From: a virus
Virus record (IMG/VR): IMGVR_UViG_3300021957_005875
Location: 1 to 36,973 of that record
DNA length: 36,973 bases
Strand: one strand, 5' to 3'
Positions 24,142 through 33,903 of this stretch are shown here, in pieces. Every line of letters begins with the position of its first letter. Position 1 is the first letter of the stretch. Under the pieces are notes generated by a model. The model did not search any database. It was given only the letters and a program-made list of their open reading frames with translations, and was not told the origin of the DNA. Both the position numbers and the translations under genes were made by a program.

Positions 24142-25173
24142 TTATTTTTTATCCAAAGGGTTTATAATACCTGGTTGATTGTGAGCTGATGTTCCGTAGT
24201 CTTCAACAACAACACTGTTCTTCGAGAAAACTTCACCATCATCGTTATATACTATTTTTTCTTGAGCTCTCTTTTCTATAGCTCTATTATTAGCATATGA
24301 ATCAGTTATAGTATCTGAATCCCTAACTATGTTTATTGCTTTCGTATCACTATCCTCAAAGTTGTATCCTGCTTTAGCTCTTGCAACAACTTCATTTGTA
24401 GAAGTTTCTTCTGCACCAGTTGTTGTGTTGTAAGTAATAGCTGTTGGAGAAAATCCAATGTCTTCTCCAGAAAGTTCGAATAGTTTACACCTAAGTTTGT
24501 ATTGATAATTATCACCTACCTGAAAAAACGCACCATCATGAAATGTAGTTACACGTGTTATTTCAAACATCTTTGGTACATAATTTTTTTTATTTTGAGC
24601 AGATCTACCAAAAGGTACAACTATTATATCACCTTCTAATGGTCTAGATCTGTTATACATTGATGAATCACTATCTGATAAATCACTGTCGTAATCTTTA
24701 TATTTGTTTTCAAAGTTGTTTATTGCTACTGACAAAATAACTTCTTCTCTAAATTCAATACCATAGTTAGTCATTACGTCGCCTTCACCTTCGAAACCAG
24801 CAGCAGCAACTAACATCATATCCATACTCAAGCCTCTATGAAAACTTGATTCTGGTCTTTCGTTGAATACTGAATCTGTATGCGAGGAATGTCTAGGCAT
24901 ATAACGAATAGTAATACCATTAGTATTAATTGATTCTCTTATAAGATTTTGAACTAATCTTTGTTCGTTTGTTGAAAAGTTAGCTGAAGATCCATATTGA
25001 TTTATATATCCATTTATATAGGTATTAGATATACCTGCTTGAATATCATAATTTGAATTAATTTTTTTAATACTTCTGTTTTGATTTATACCAAAATCAG
25101 AATCATTATCAGCATTGTTTAACTCAGCTTCTGTAGCAACGGTGAAACCTATGTATTTGTTTACAATAGCCAT
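24142..25173 (-). CDS. 14: neck protein gp14-like
   Basis: The 343 residues compare with about 256 in T4. Shared landmarks include ITIRYMPRHSSHTDSVFNE, AGFEGEGDVMTNYGIEFREE, PLEGDIIVVPFG, FEITRV and FFQVGDNYQYKL...LSGEDI. Gp14 joins gp13 in the head-neck collar; no gp13 is seen here. The extra length includes an insertion YDSDLSDSDSS placed exactly where T4 has a short link (between the NFENKY and PLEGD segments), plus further Asp-Ser-Asp copies. Five are present in all. The gene starts with a TAATG fusion at 25173. Confidence 0.9.
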   Translation of the reverse strand: MAIVNKYIGFTVATEAELNNADNDSDFGINQNRSIKKINSNYDIQAGISNTYINGYINQYGSSANFSTNEQRLVQNLIRESINTNGITIRYMPRHSSHTDSVFNERPESSFHRGLSMDMMLVAAAGFEGEGDVMTNYGIEFREEVILSVAINNFENKYKDYDSDLSDSDSSMYNRSRPLEGDIIVVPFGRSAQNKKNYVPKMFEITRVTTFHDGAFFQVGDNYQYKLRCKLFELSGEDIGFSPTAITYNTTTGAEETSTNEVVARAKAGYNFEDSDTKAINIVRDSDTITDSYANNRAIEKRAQEKIVYNDDGEVFSKNSVVVEDYGTSAHNQPGIINPLDKK

Positions 25174-25910
25174 TATGCATAGTATCCTGCGTCTCTTCCT
25201 GATGTACTAGATTTAACAGTCAACTCAGTTATTGCATCTTCAACTGTAGTTGCTTGAAGTCTTTTACTATTAGCAGCACCTTGATTTAATTTTTGATATT
25301 CAGAATACAATTGTTGTTGTTCTAAACTAGTTAATGTTGTATTAGCTAAACCCTGAGCTAATCTAGAAACTGCTCCATCAAAATCAAAAGTAACATTACT
25401 ACCACCATTGTTATGGTCTAATTCAAATTTTGATTTTGTATTGTTGTATTTTAAAAATGAACCTCCTGCTATGGAATATACACCATTAGATAATGTAAAA
25501 CTTTCAATAGTAATAAAGTTTGTATATACAGGTGTTAAATCTGGATTAGTTGTTGTTATAGCATGATCTAAGATTATTGTATCGTTGTTGTTAGGAGATA
25601 ACCCTGTTATTTCTACATATGTTTTAGCACCTAAAAACGTTCCAGCTGAACTTAATGTAGATATATCTGTGTTAACATTAACGTTAACTCTATATACTGC
25701 TTCAATAAAATTATTTAATTTTTGAAAAGCTGTTCTTAATGGATCTCCGTCGTTAGCATTTGGTGAGGAACCTACGTTTACACGAGTGTTGTTATTTACT
25801 GAGTAATCATTCTCAGAGACAACTGCATTTCCATTTGCAGGATCTGTAATAGAAGGTCTATTAATAGAACCTGCCTTTGTAAGATAATCTGAAAGTAAAG
25901 TATTAGCCAT
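25173..25910 (-). CDS. baseplate protein with gp9/gp10-type N-terminal motif
   Basis: The 245 residues contain RVNVGSSPNANDGDPLRTAF then QKLNNFIEAVY, the same small alpha-beta module that opens gp10 and is found in T4 gp9. A beta-rich middle and a Gln/Leu helix (190-215) follow. It may be the gp9 or gp11 equivalent, but the similarity outside the module is too weak to name it. No Asp-Ser-Asp/Glu tripeptide is present. The ATG at 25910 sits inside the last codons of the small coiled-coil gene. Confidence 0.65.
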   Translation of the reverse strand: MANTLLSDYLTKAGSINRPSITDPANGNAVVSENDYSVNNNTRVNVGSSPNANDGDPLRTAFQKLNNFIEAVYRVNVNVNTDISTLSSAGTFLGAKTYVEITGLSPNNNDTIILDHAITTTNPDLTPVYTNFITIESFTLSNGVYSIAGGSFLKYNNTKSKFELDHNNGGSNVTFDFDGAVSRLAQGLANTTLTSLEQQQLYSEYQKLNQGAANSKRLQATTVEDAITELTVKSSTSGRDAGYYA

Positions 25911-26070
25911 TTTTTTCCAACAATTTTGTTAATAATGTTTCTATATTATTTAATTTCTCTTCCATCTTGTCAATTCTTTTTTCTTTTTCTTTTCTACTTA
26001 TAATTTTATTTCTAAGAGAAGGATCAGTGTTAATTATAGCTCCGTTTACACGTTTAAGACTTTTATGCAA
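25903..26070 (-). CDS. small coiled-coil structural protein, TTG start
   Basis: The otherwise empty 152-base gap encodes 55 residues: HKSLKRVNGAIINTDPSLRN after the initiator, then KIISRKEKEKRIDKMEEKL and NNIETLLTKLLEKNG. The second half is an amphipathic heptad helix (Ile/Met/Leu at a and d). TTG at 26070 overlaps the stop of the upstream protein (GTTGCATAA), and the stop overlaps the next gene's ATG. Small proteins with a KRVNGAI.NTDPSLRN-like start followed by a coiled coil are, to my knowledge, found near neck/baseplate genes of marine T4-like phages. It could mediate oligomerisation. No Met is available upstream of the conserved block. Confidence 0.7.
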   Translation of the reverse strand: MHKSLKRVNGAIINTDPSLRNKIISRKEKEKRIDKMEEKLNNIETLLTKLLEKNG

Positions 26071-27910
26071 CCGCTATAATCCTCAAATTTTTAATTCTAG
26101 GAACATATGATTCATTTTTAGTTTTCATTCTAATTCTTACAATAAAATCTGTAAAGTCTTCACCTACTTTATGCTCAGCTGTATATTCCTTGAAATCTTG
26201 AGCAGAACTAAATTGTCCAAAATTAGTTTCATTAATAAACTGATTTAGTTTAAAGTCTTCAAAATTTTGATCGTTAATATTTTTTGTATCTCCTAACCTC
26301 TTAGCTTTAAAAGATATATCAATTTCATTAGATGGATTCATATCAGCTGAAAATTTTATAATAATAGTATCTGCTGGTGTTTCTAAGCTAACTAACTTAG
26401 TCACATAGTCTGAATGATCTACTTTACTTGCATACAATGAAGAATAATACGAAGCAACTTTTTCTTGTTTGTTAACATTGTCTGAGTCACCTTCACCTAA
26501 TAAATCACTATCATTAGCTCTTGAATTTTGAAACGATAAGTAGTTGTTATCAAGATCTGAATCATCAGGACTTTGACCTACTTTATTTCTCAATAATTTA
26601 ACTCTGTTAATTATATTGAATTGATTTGATTCAATAGGTATAACAGGAGAGAAATTTTCATTAGCTGTATTCATAACTATATTCATATCTAATGTGCTTG
26701 ATGTTGAATTAACAGACGACAAAACAGATTTTGGTTTATCAAAATATACGTTTTTATCTGCTTCAATATGAATAAAATTATCATCTTTTGAACCAGTATT
26801 TCTATAATCTGTGTGTGTAGTATCTAAAACTTTCAAGCCATTAACAATATTATTATCTAAAGTAGTACCTGATGTGCTTTTTATCTTTGCATCAATTCTT
26901 GTAAATTCATTATTCACTGCATTAAGATTTGAATATAAATTACTATATTGTAAATTAGAAGTTGCAAGTACATTTAAACCACCACCATCTTCGTTAGAAG
27001 ATGCATTTTGTGTAACCTTTATAAAGTATCCATTTTGAAAAGGATAAAGTACATCGTGGGATTTTACAAATCCATCTAAAGCTGCATCTTTTTGAGTGTT
27101 AATTTGATCAATAGGAATACCTCCTAACAAACTAGTACCGTTTGATCCTACTACACCTGATATTACAACTTTTTGATTTGCTCCATACATGCCGTGGTTA
27201 ATATGTTTAACTAAAACGTAAGGCGAATGATTAAAAGTTCTCAAAGGAATACCATCGTTCAACTTACCTACATTAACTGCTAATTTTGAAAGTTTAGATC
27301 TTAAATTTATTTCATTAGTTGCTGTGTCAAACTTAGCTTTGTACAATCTAAATTTCATGTCTTTTGTTGGAATAGGTATGTATGTAAAACCATTATCAGA
27401 TGTATAAAGTGTTCCACCTGCTTGTCCTATAACTGGAGGTCTGTTTATTAAACCACCTTTGCCAGCGGTAATATCAGTTTTGCCTAATTCAGATACATAA
27501 ATGCTAGTTAGAGGAGATCTAGTTTTTACTACTAATGAATAAACTTTGCTAGCTAATAAGTAAACTGGAGAGTTAAATCTAAAATTTGATACTGTAGTTG
27601 CAGTAGCTCTACCAACAGCTGAACCATCGCTATCTGTTAAAAATTTAGAAGCATAACCTACCACAACACTACCTGGAGTTCCATCAGGTCTTGTGTCTCT
27701 TAATTCTACTCTAACATAATTTTGATTACTGTTCAAATCTACATAGTCAAAAAATATATCTACAGAAGTTACAAAACATGCATCTCTTACTGCTAAAGAA
27801 TTTTCATCATTAGAAGTTGTTTTATTAAAAGGAATTCCATCAGCATCGTAACCTAACGATTGTGCAAATACACCTGGTAAAGTAAAAGTTTGAGCTATAC
27901 TACCTATCAT
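26063..27910 (-). CDS. structural protein resembling the C-terminal part of DUF4815 proteins
   Basis: The 615 residues begin MIGSIAQTFTLPGVFAQSLG, then VTSVDIFFDYVD, VRVELRDTRPDGTPGSVVV, NSPVYLLASKVYSLVVKT and SIYVSELGKTD. This order of motifs (AQTF, VxSVDxFF, VELR...G.PG, YxLVV, YVSELG) is what follows the DUF4815 region in many single-chain phage structural proteins. Here it is a separate gene, joined to the DUF4815 gene by a TAATG stop-start fusion. Four Asp-Ser-Asp tripeptides are present. It is probably a baseplate or tail-tip component that assembles with the upstream product. Confidence 0.7.
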   Translation of the reverse strand: MIGSIAQTFTLPGVFAQSLGYDADGIPFNKTTSNDENSLAVRDACFVTSVDIFFDYVDLNSNQNYVRVELRDTRPDGTPGSVVVGYASKFLTDSDGSAVGRATATTVSNFRFNSPVYLLASKVYSLVVKTRSPLTSIYVSELGKTDITAGKGGLINRPPVIGQAGGTLYTSDNGFTYIPIPTKDMKFRLYKAKFDTATNEINLRSKLSKLAVNVGKLNDGIPLRTFNHSPYVLVKHINHGMYGANQKVVISGVVGSNGTSLLGGIPIDQINTQKDAALDGFVKSHDVLYPFQNGYFIKVTQNASSNEDGGGLNVLATSNLQYSNLYSNLNAVNNEFTRIDAKIKSTSGTTLDNNIVNGLKVLDTTHTDYRNTGSKDDNFIHIEADKNVYFDKPKSVLSSVNSTSSTLDMNIVMNTANENFSPVIPIESNQFNIINRVKLLRNKVGQSPDDSDLDNNYLSFQNSRANDSDLLGEGDSDNVNKQEKVASYYSSLYASKVDHSDYVTKLVSLETPADTIIIKFSADMNPSNEIDISFKAKRLGDTKNINDQNFEDFKLNQFINETNFGQFSSAQDFKEYTAEHKVGEDFTDFIVRIRMKTKNESYVPRIKNLRIIAVA

Positions 27911-30900
27911 TATGTACCTCCATGATCAGTATCATTGTCTGGTCCTCCAAAACCACCGTCAGTACCATCATGGCCTTCTCCATCATCATTTCCACTACCT
28001 TCTTGGTCATTTGAATACATACTATTAACATGTGCTGTATGAAGATTTTGAACGTGTCCATCAATACCACTATGTATATTTCCATGGGAAGAAAAGTCTG
28101 AATAATCTAAAGTTCCATTAGAAGCAGGCTCGAAAGGATCTGCTATATTGTTAGCTGCGTGAATATCATCCATGATATTTGAAGTCTGGGTCACACCTCT
28201 ATTTGTTGAGTCGCCCTCGTAAGTGTTTTCACTAGTATCAGTAGCAACAACTCTTCCTAAATATCTTGACACCTTATTAAATGTTTTTAATCTTGTTTCT
28301 GTCAAAACTAAAACATCTTCTATACCATCTGTTCTAAATTTAGACAAATTACCTATATCATATGAAGAACCAGCAGTGTATTTTGCCTGAGCTGTTGAAA
28401 GAGCTGTAACGTCTTTAAGTGTAAATATATGATTTCCTGTTTTGTATGTATTTGCTGGAATTGTAAATTTACCTCTTATTAAACCAAATCCATCAGTTTT
28501 AAGCACACCTTTGGTGCTGCCAATAAAACTTATAGCTCCAGATGTATCATCTGCTTGTATACATTTATCAGTTACATCTCTATGATCAAACATTGCAATC
28601 ATTGTTGTGTTAGGTTTTAAACCTTCAGCATTAAAAATAATTTCTCTTGATGGTATAAATGCATTTGTATCAATAAAAGTATCTTCTCTGTCAAATTGAT
28701 TAGCTTTGTCTCTTGTTACAAATTGTTTTTGAAAAGTATTTTTTATCTGTGGTTGTGTATCTAAAGTTACAGAAAAATTACCTCTTGTAGCTGTCATTGT
28801 TGATACAGATCCTAAGTCTTCCCAATCTCCTGCCCATCTATCAGACATTGGAACAGCTTTAACATGTTTTTCAAATTCTTGTAAGGTAACATCTGAATCA
28901 TTAATGAGACCTTCTCTGTCAATGGTATACTTTTTAATTTGTCTACCAGCTTTTATTTTTACTGTATCTCTTGGAGGATCTAAAGTTATATATCCTGTAT
29001 AAGTACTAGTTGAGTATGGATTTACTTTTATTGATGAAGAAGCTTGAAGCTGCGAAACATATTCGTTATCATTATTATCTACATTAGGAAATTGTGTATA
29101 CGATTTAGTTATAAAACCTTGTTTAAAATAAAAAGGATCTATACCACTTCTTTGTAAACCTGTATCAGTACTATCTAAAAGTTCCATATCAACAGTAGTT
29201 GCAACTGAAACTGGTCTTAATGTTTTATCTTTTAATGAAGCGGTAGCAGAAGATAATTTATAATCTTGTATAACATTATCAGTTGATACAGAAAAATCAT
29301 CAACAATAAATCCTAATTTAGTTCTATCGCTTACATCTTCAGCTAGAGCTTGTGTTTCTAAAATTGATAATGAAACTATATTTTCAAGATTTTTTAATCT
29401 ATTTTCAATACCTTGTATGTCTTTCATTGTAAAGTTTCTATTATTTTCTATAACTTTAGTCAATTGACTAAAAACTTTAAATGCTCCAGGAACTTTCACA
29501 GTTGCTAATTTCATTCCCATAGAATTAGTAAATTTAGGAACTTGAGGATCTCTAGCAGGCAAACCAGACAATCTTGAAATTTGTTTGTTGGCTCCTGAAT
29601 TAATATACAATACATCATATCTACTTAGATATTCTTCAAATGTAAATGTAAATTTAGATTTACTATCAAAACTATTGCCTACACCTGGAATAATACTAGG
29701 TCTATTTTGAAAAACTTTATGATTAAAATGAAAAGAATTAAGACCTGTGTTAGTATTTGACTGAAGTTTCTTTCTAAAATCAATTATATTTTTTCTACTG
29801 ATACCATTTATAACTTCGTTACCTTTTATTTGAACTATTGTATTATTAAAAACTGGATTAGATTTTCCAAAACCTCCGTCTAAATATGAATCTGCACTGT
29901 AATAAAATTTGTTTGTTGCATCTTGATCTTCATAATAAGAAAAGAAAACAGTCAAGTCACCCTTAGATGGTGATTGAATTAATTTTTTTCTTATTAATTT
30001 ACCTGTTTCATATGTATGATTTTTTTGTCCATCGTCTACAAAATAATTTTGTTCAACTCTATTTCCAAAAGTTTCAGTTATATTAGTTGCAACTTTTATT
30101 CTGTTAGATTCAAATGTTACTTTGTTTGTAAAAGTATCTTTATCATTAGGAACTACTATTATTAAATTTTCGTTAGTAACAAAAGATTTACTGTTGTCTC
30201 TTTTAATAATTTCTATTACAGTAGTTGAACCAGTACCTGTTCTTGTAGTATGATAACCACTAGTGTTAGTTAGTTCAGTTTCATTTAAAGAAGTATTAGA
30301 CAAAGCAACTATAGCATAAGTTCTAGAAATAGCTCCAATAATTAAAGATCCTTGAGGAATAATTCCACCACCAGCTATGTTGATATTAATTTGATTAAAA
30401 TGTGAGAATTGATTATCTACTGTTCCTTGAGATAAACCTTGAACTTTATGTATATCAGAATATATTAAAGTCATTTCTCTGTCATTAGTAGTCCATCCAT
30501 AATTTATAGATGTAGATCTACCAGCTCCGTTTCTTATTTTTACGTAAGCATATTTTAATTTTTTTGTTAATTCGTTTCCGTCGTCAATTCTTGTTCTAAC
30601 ATAATCACCATTTGCTGTAGCTGTAGATAAAAAAGTATCAGTGGTATTTGGTGTTATAGAAATATTTCCTCCTGTTCCAGCTATCAAAGGAGGATTAGGC
30701 ATTAATACTTCAAAGTCGTTGTCAAAAACTTTAGAGTCATCTCTAGCTGTTCGAACAATTCCAGGTACTAATCCTAAAAGCTGACTTTTATTATTTTGTA
30801 TTTTTGAATTGCTTTTTATCTTTGCGTAAAAAGTTCCAGCCTTACCTGCTATATTAGTAATGTTGTTCCAACTATAACTTTCTACTGAAACAATTGTTTT

Positions 30901-32424
30901 CTTTAAACTTTTATCAACAGATGATGATATGGTTTGTCCAACTCTAAAATTTTTATTATGATCTATTAATAGAATATCTGAATCGTCTACCCAATTGCTA
31001 TCTGCAGAACCTGTGTTTTCTAATTCTGTGTAGTAAGCTGAAGTATCATTAATAGTTTTAATATCATATCCAATACCTAAGACGTGAGGGGTACCTTGCA
31101 ATTTAAGCTTTTGAAAAAATTTAACATCATACAAGTAAAGTCTTGTATCGTTAATTGATACGTTTACTAGACCATAAGCTCTAGCATATCCATATGTTTT
31201 ATTATCAGAATCTTGTAACAGCAATCTATTAGTATGCAAGTGTGGGTTATTTGATGTAGCAGATGCAAAACCTGGAAGAGCACTATTTGTTTCTATATCA
31301 ATATTAATAAACGGTACACCTGTAATATCAACGGTTTCACTGTTAACTTTAAGTGTAGACTCAGGTTTAGGTGCAACTATAGATGTTTTACCTTTGCTTT
31401 GAAATCTATCACCATTGACATATGCTTTAATTCTATCAAAAGTGTACGCAAAAGTTGAATCGCTGTCTGTGTAATTATAAGTCAAGTTTGTAGGTGAAAC
31501 TTGATAGCTTCCTAATGTTTCGTATATTCTATCACTGAAAGCTTTTGAAATACCTCCGCCTATATTATCTGTTGTAGATGTTTGTTGAATTGAAATACCA
31601 TTTTGTATGTTCATTACTTCAAAAAAGTTAGGATCTGTATCTGCTGATAAAGATCTTATACCAAAAGCCAAAGTTTGTTGTAGTCTATGAGCACCAGGAG
31701 CTCCTTCGTTTGAAGAACCTCTTGCATTATCAAACAACGAAGTATCGGTATTTGGTGTTACTAATGTCTCTGAAACAGTAAAACCTAATTTAACATTAGG
31801 AGAATTACTATTATTATCTACTACAACAGTTTGTTGTTGTACTCTAGTAAAAAATCCTTGAACATAATAAACACCTTCTTCAATATGAGCAAGAGAACAA
31901 TTAGAAGTTGTTGCATATGTATTGTACAATTCAGCTGTCAACGATGGGTTGTCAGCAAGTGTTGCATATATAAAACCTCCTGATGGATCAAATTCATCAC
32001 TAGTTATATATTTTATATACAAATTACCTATAGACGTTATTTTGTTAACTCCAGTAGGGCTAGTCATTACAACTGCCTTAGCTGATCCACTTGAATTTGT
32101 AATAACTAAATTTTCTATATTCAGTATATTAGATAATATAGAACTTGCTCTAGCTGCTGAAGGAGGAAAAGACGTATTAGAAGATCCTGTAAGAGATAAT
32201 TTTTTTGCTTTCTTATCAAATTGGATTTTTGCGCCTGTTACTCTAGCCCCATCCTTTAAAAGAAAATCACCTGTTCTTTTAATTTGTTCTTGGAGTATAG
32301 TTTGAGCTGCAGTAAGTTCTCTTGCTTGAACTGGAAATCCAGGTCTGAATAAAACTCTTAAAAAATCTTTGTTTTCATCAAAGTCATCAAAGTAAGGTGA
32401 AATGTTTAAATCAATATTAGCCAT
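27910..32424 (-). CDS. giant DUF4815-type virion structural protein
   Basis: The 1504 residues are the largest complete gene of the window. The N-terminus has ISPYFDDFDENKDFLRVLFR then PGFPVQARELTAAQTILQEQ and GARVTGAK, the hallmark of DUF4815 proteins in T4-like marine phages. The body is beta-rich. The C-terminus is low-complexity Gly/Asp/Asn/His (last 45 residues), an unusual acidic tail just before the stop. Only four Asp-Ser-Asp tripeptides occur, sparse for its length. The ATG follows TATAAATA by four bases with no Shine-Dalgarno sequence. The protein is presumed to be baseplate or tail-associated. Confidence 0.8.
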   Translation of the reverse strand: MANIDLNISPYFDDFDENKDFLRVLFRPGFPVQARELTAAQTILQEQIKRTGDFLLKDGARVTGAKIQFDKKAKKLSLTGSSNTSFPPSAARASSILSNILNIENLVITNSSGSAKAVVMTSPTGVNKITSIGNLYIKYITSDEFDPSGGFIYATLADNPSLTAELYNTYATTSNCSLAHIEEGVYYVQGFFTRVQQQTVVVDNNSNSPNVKLGFTVSETLVTPNTDTSLFDNARGSSNEGAPGAHRLQQTLAFGIRSLSADTDPNFFEVMNIQNGISIQQTSTTDNIGGGISKAFSDRIYETLGSYQVSPTNLTYNYTDSDSTFAYTFDRIKAYVNGDRFQSKGKTSIVAPKPESTLKVNSETVDITGVPFINIDIETNSALPGFASATSNNPHLHTNRLLLQDSDNKTYGYARAYGLVNVSINDTRLYLYDVKFFQKLKLQGTPHVLGIGYDIKTINDTSAYYTELENTGSADSNWVDDSDILLIDHNKNFRVGQTISSSVDKSLKKTIVSVESYSWNNITNIAGKAGTFYAKIKSNSKIQNNKSQLLGLVPGIVRTARDDSKVFDNDFEVLMPNPPLIAGTGGNISITPNTTDTFLSTATANGDYVRTRIDDGNELTKKLKYAYVKIRNGAGRSTSINYGWTTNDREMTLIYSDIHKVQGLSQGTVDNQFSHFNQININIAGGGIIPQGSLIIGAISRTYAIVALSNTSLNETELTNTSGYHTTRTGTGSTTVIEIIKRDNSKSFVTNENLIIVVPNDKDTFTNKVTFESNRIKVATNITETFGNRVEQNYFVDDGQKNHTYETGKLIRKKLIQSPSKGDLTVFFSYYEDQDATNKFYYSADSYLDGGFGKSNPVFNNTIVQIKGNEVINGISRKNIIDFRKKLQSNTNTGLNSFHFNHKVFQNRPSIIPGVGNSFDSKSKFTFTFEEYLSRYDVLYINSGANKQISRLSGLPARDPQVPKFTNSMGMKLATVKVPGAFKVFSQLTKVIENNRNFTMKDIQGIENRLKNLENIVSLSILETQALAEDVSDRTKLGFIVDDFSVSTDNVIQDYKLSSATASLKDKTLRPVSVATTVDMELLDSTDTGLQRSGIDPFYFKQGFITKSYTQFPNVDNNDNEYVSQLQASSSIKVNPYSTSTYTGYITLDPPRDTVKIKAGRQIKKYTIDREGLINDSDVTLQEFEKHVKAVPMSDRWAGDWEDLGSVSTMTATRGNFSVTLDTQPQIKNTFQKQFVTRDKANQFDREDTFIDTNAFIPSREIIFNAEGLKPNTTMIAMFDHRDVTDKCIQADDTSGAISFIGSTKGVLKTDGFGLIRGKFTIPANTYKTGNHIFTLKDVTALSTAQAKYTAGSSYDIGNLSKFRTDGIEDVLVLTETRLKTFNKVSRYLGRVVATDTSENTYEGDSTNRGVTQTSNIMDDIHAANNIADPFEPASNGTLDYSDFSSHGNIHSGIDGHVQNLHTAHVNSMYSNDQEGSGNDDGEGHDGTDGGFGGPDNDTDHGGT

Positions 32425-32428
32425 GTTC

Positions 32429-32436
32429 TATTTATA
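32429..32436 (-). promoter_or_regulatory. T4-type late promoter box
   Basis: An exact TATAAATA on the minus strand sits in the 12-base gap between gp8 and the DUF4815 gene. GAAC separates it from the ATG. In T4, late transcription starts about six bases after the box, which would put the start at or next to the ATG and give a leaderless mRNA. Confidence 0.6.
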
Positions 32437-33903
32437 TCAAAAAGTTAAGATAAAATTAAACGATTCAATTTGATCTTTTGCTCTTCTTATTTTAGTACTT
32501 TTAATATCTGAAAGCAAAATATCTCCTGAATTGAATAATATTTCTCTGTTATTAATTTTAGATATTGTTAAAGGATTGCCTGACACGTTTCCTGAGCTAG
32601 TAACAATTTTAATTTCATCGTTTACTAAAAACGAATCTTTATCCTTTACTTTACCTAAATTCACGTAAAAATATTCTTTCTTTGAAATATCTACTGCAAC
32701 AATTCTTCCAACTTTAGAGTTAGTAGAATCGTAATTGTTTCCAGTAATATCTGATGTCGAAACAACATCTCCTATGTTAAATGTTGTATTTCCGCCATCG
32801 GAATCACTTCCAATAAAAGATTTACATGTTATGTAAAAATCATTTTTTGCAATTTTATTTGTTGAGTTATCAATTGGATTTCTAACCAAAGAAACCATTC
32901 TAAAATCATTTCTTGCAAATTTGACAACTTGTTCGTCAGGTACATTTCTAATATTGACCATAACGTGTTTTGAATTTAATTCTAATGGAGCATTTGTTCC
33001 ATGACCTAAACCAGGTGAAACATTAGCTATTAAACCATCAGGTGTATCTGTGTTTATTTTAATTATTGTACCTTCGCTATAACCTTCACCGTTGTTTATA
33101 AGACTAAAGTTAAATTCACTATCGTGTTTTTCAATTGAACCTGAAAATACTTTAGTAGGAACATTTGATGTTGAATTTTGTGCAGATACTGATATAGAGG
33201 TTGGTATGTTAGAAAAAGAACCATAATTGTTTCTTGCCCAAACTTCCCAATCACTATCATTAATTGAAACACTATAAAGAGAACCAACTGACGAATCTCT
33301 TTGAACCTGAAATTGTTTATATTTTGATGTTCCTACATTTAAGTTTTCAATTTCATTATCTTCTATTCTTTCAGGAACTGGAATAAAATTTTCTGTAATA
33401 AATCTTAAACTGTCAGATGAATTAATTGTATACATGTATTGCCATATGTATTTGTCAGACGTAATTATTGGTGTAGACTGATCTCCTGAAGGAACAGCAA
33501 CACTTGAAGCTTTAGGATAATGTAACACTTTATATACGTTTAAATTTGTTACACCTCTTATAACAGAAGTTACCATAACATAATCATTTACATTATATCT
33601 TGTTCCTGTAATCCAATTGATTCTTGGAATTACTCTTGTTACATTTCCTTTTTGAAGTTTATGAGCAGTTGTCGAATGTTGCATGTAATAACTTTTATCG
33701 TCTGAATTAAATGTTGGGTTTATACCACCTGTAAATTCAGCATCGTCATCTATTCCATCTGAGTCTGTATATCTTTGAATATCAGAATCATTGTTAAAAC
33801 TTACAAATGCATAATATGCATCTAAGTTATCAATATCTTTTAAATTATCTCTTACAGCTTTAGCTATAAAAGAATTAAAGTTGTTTGTTATTTTAGCAGT
33901 CAT
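32437..33903 (-). CDS. 8: baseplate wedge protein gp8-like
   Basis: The 488 residues compare with about 334 in T4. Landmarks shared with T4 gp8 are VIPRINWITGTRYNVNDYV, a YKVLHYP strand, ITSDKYIWQYMYTI, FIPVPERI, and a C-terminus ILFNSGD...ESFNFILTF like T4's ending in EINILFTF. Gp8 is a dimer in the baseplate wedge. Five Asp-Ser-Asp/Glu tripeptides occur. The first cluster (residues 38-56) forms TDSDGIDDDAEF, which resembles a calcium-binding DxDxDGxxDD loop. It begins with a TAATG fusion to the previous stop. Confidence 0.85.
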   Translation of the reverse strand: MTAKITNNFNSFIAKAVRDNLKDIDNLDAYYAFVSFNNDSDIQRYTDSDGIDDDAEFTGGINPTFNSDDKSYYMQHSTTAHKLQKGNVTRVIPRINWITGTRYNVNDYVMVTSVIRGVTNLNVYKVLHYPKASSVAVPSGDQSTPIITSDKYIWQYMYTINSSDSLRFITENFIPVPERIEDNEIENLNVGTSKYKQFQVQRDSSVGSLYSVSINDSDWEVWARNNYGSFSNIPTSISVSAQNSTSNVPTKVFSGSIEKHDSEFNFSLINNGEGYSEGTIIKINTDTPDGLIANVSPGLGHGTNAPLELNSKHVMVNIRNVPDEQVVKFARNDFRMVSLVRNPIDNSTNKIAKNDFYITCKSFIGSDSDGGNTTFNIGDVVSTSDITGNNYDSTNSKVGRIVAVDISKKEYFYVNLGKVKDKDSFLVNDEIKIVTSSGNVSGNPLTISKINNREILFNSGDILLSDIKSTKIRRAKDQIESFNFILTF

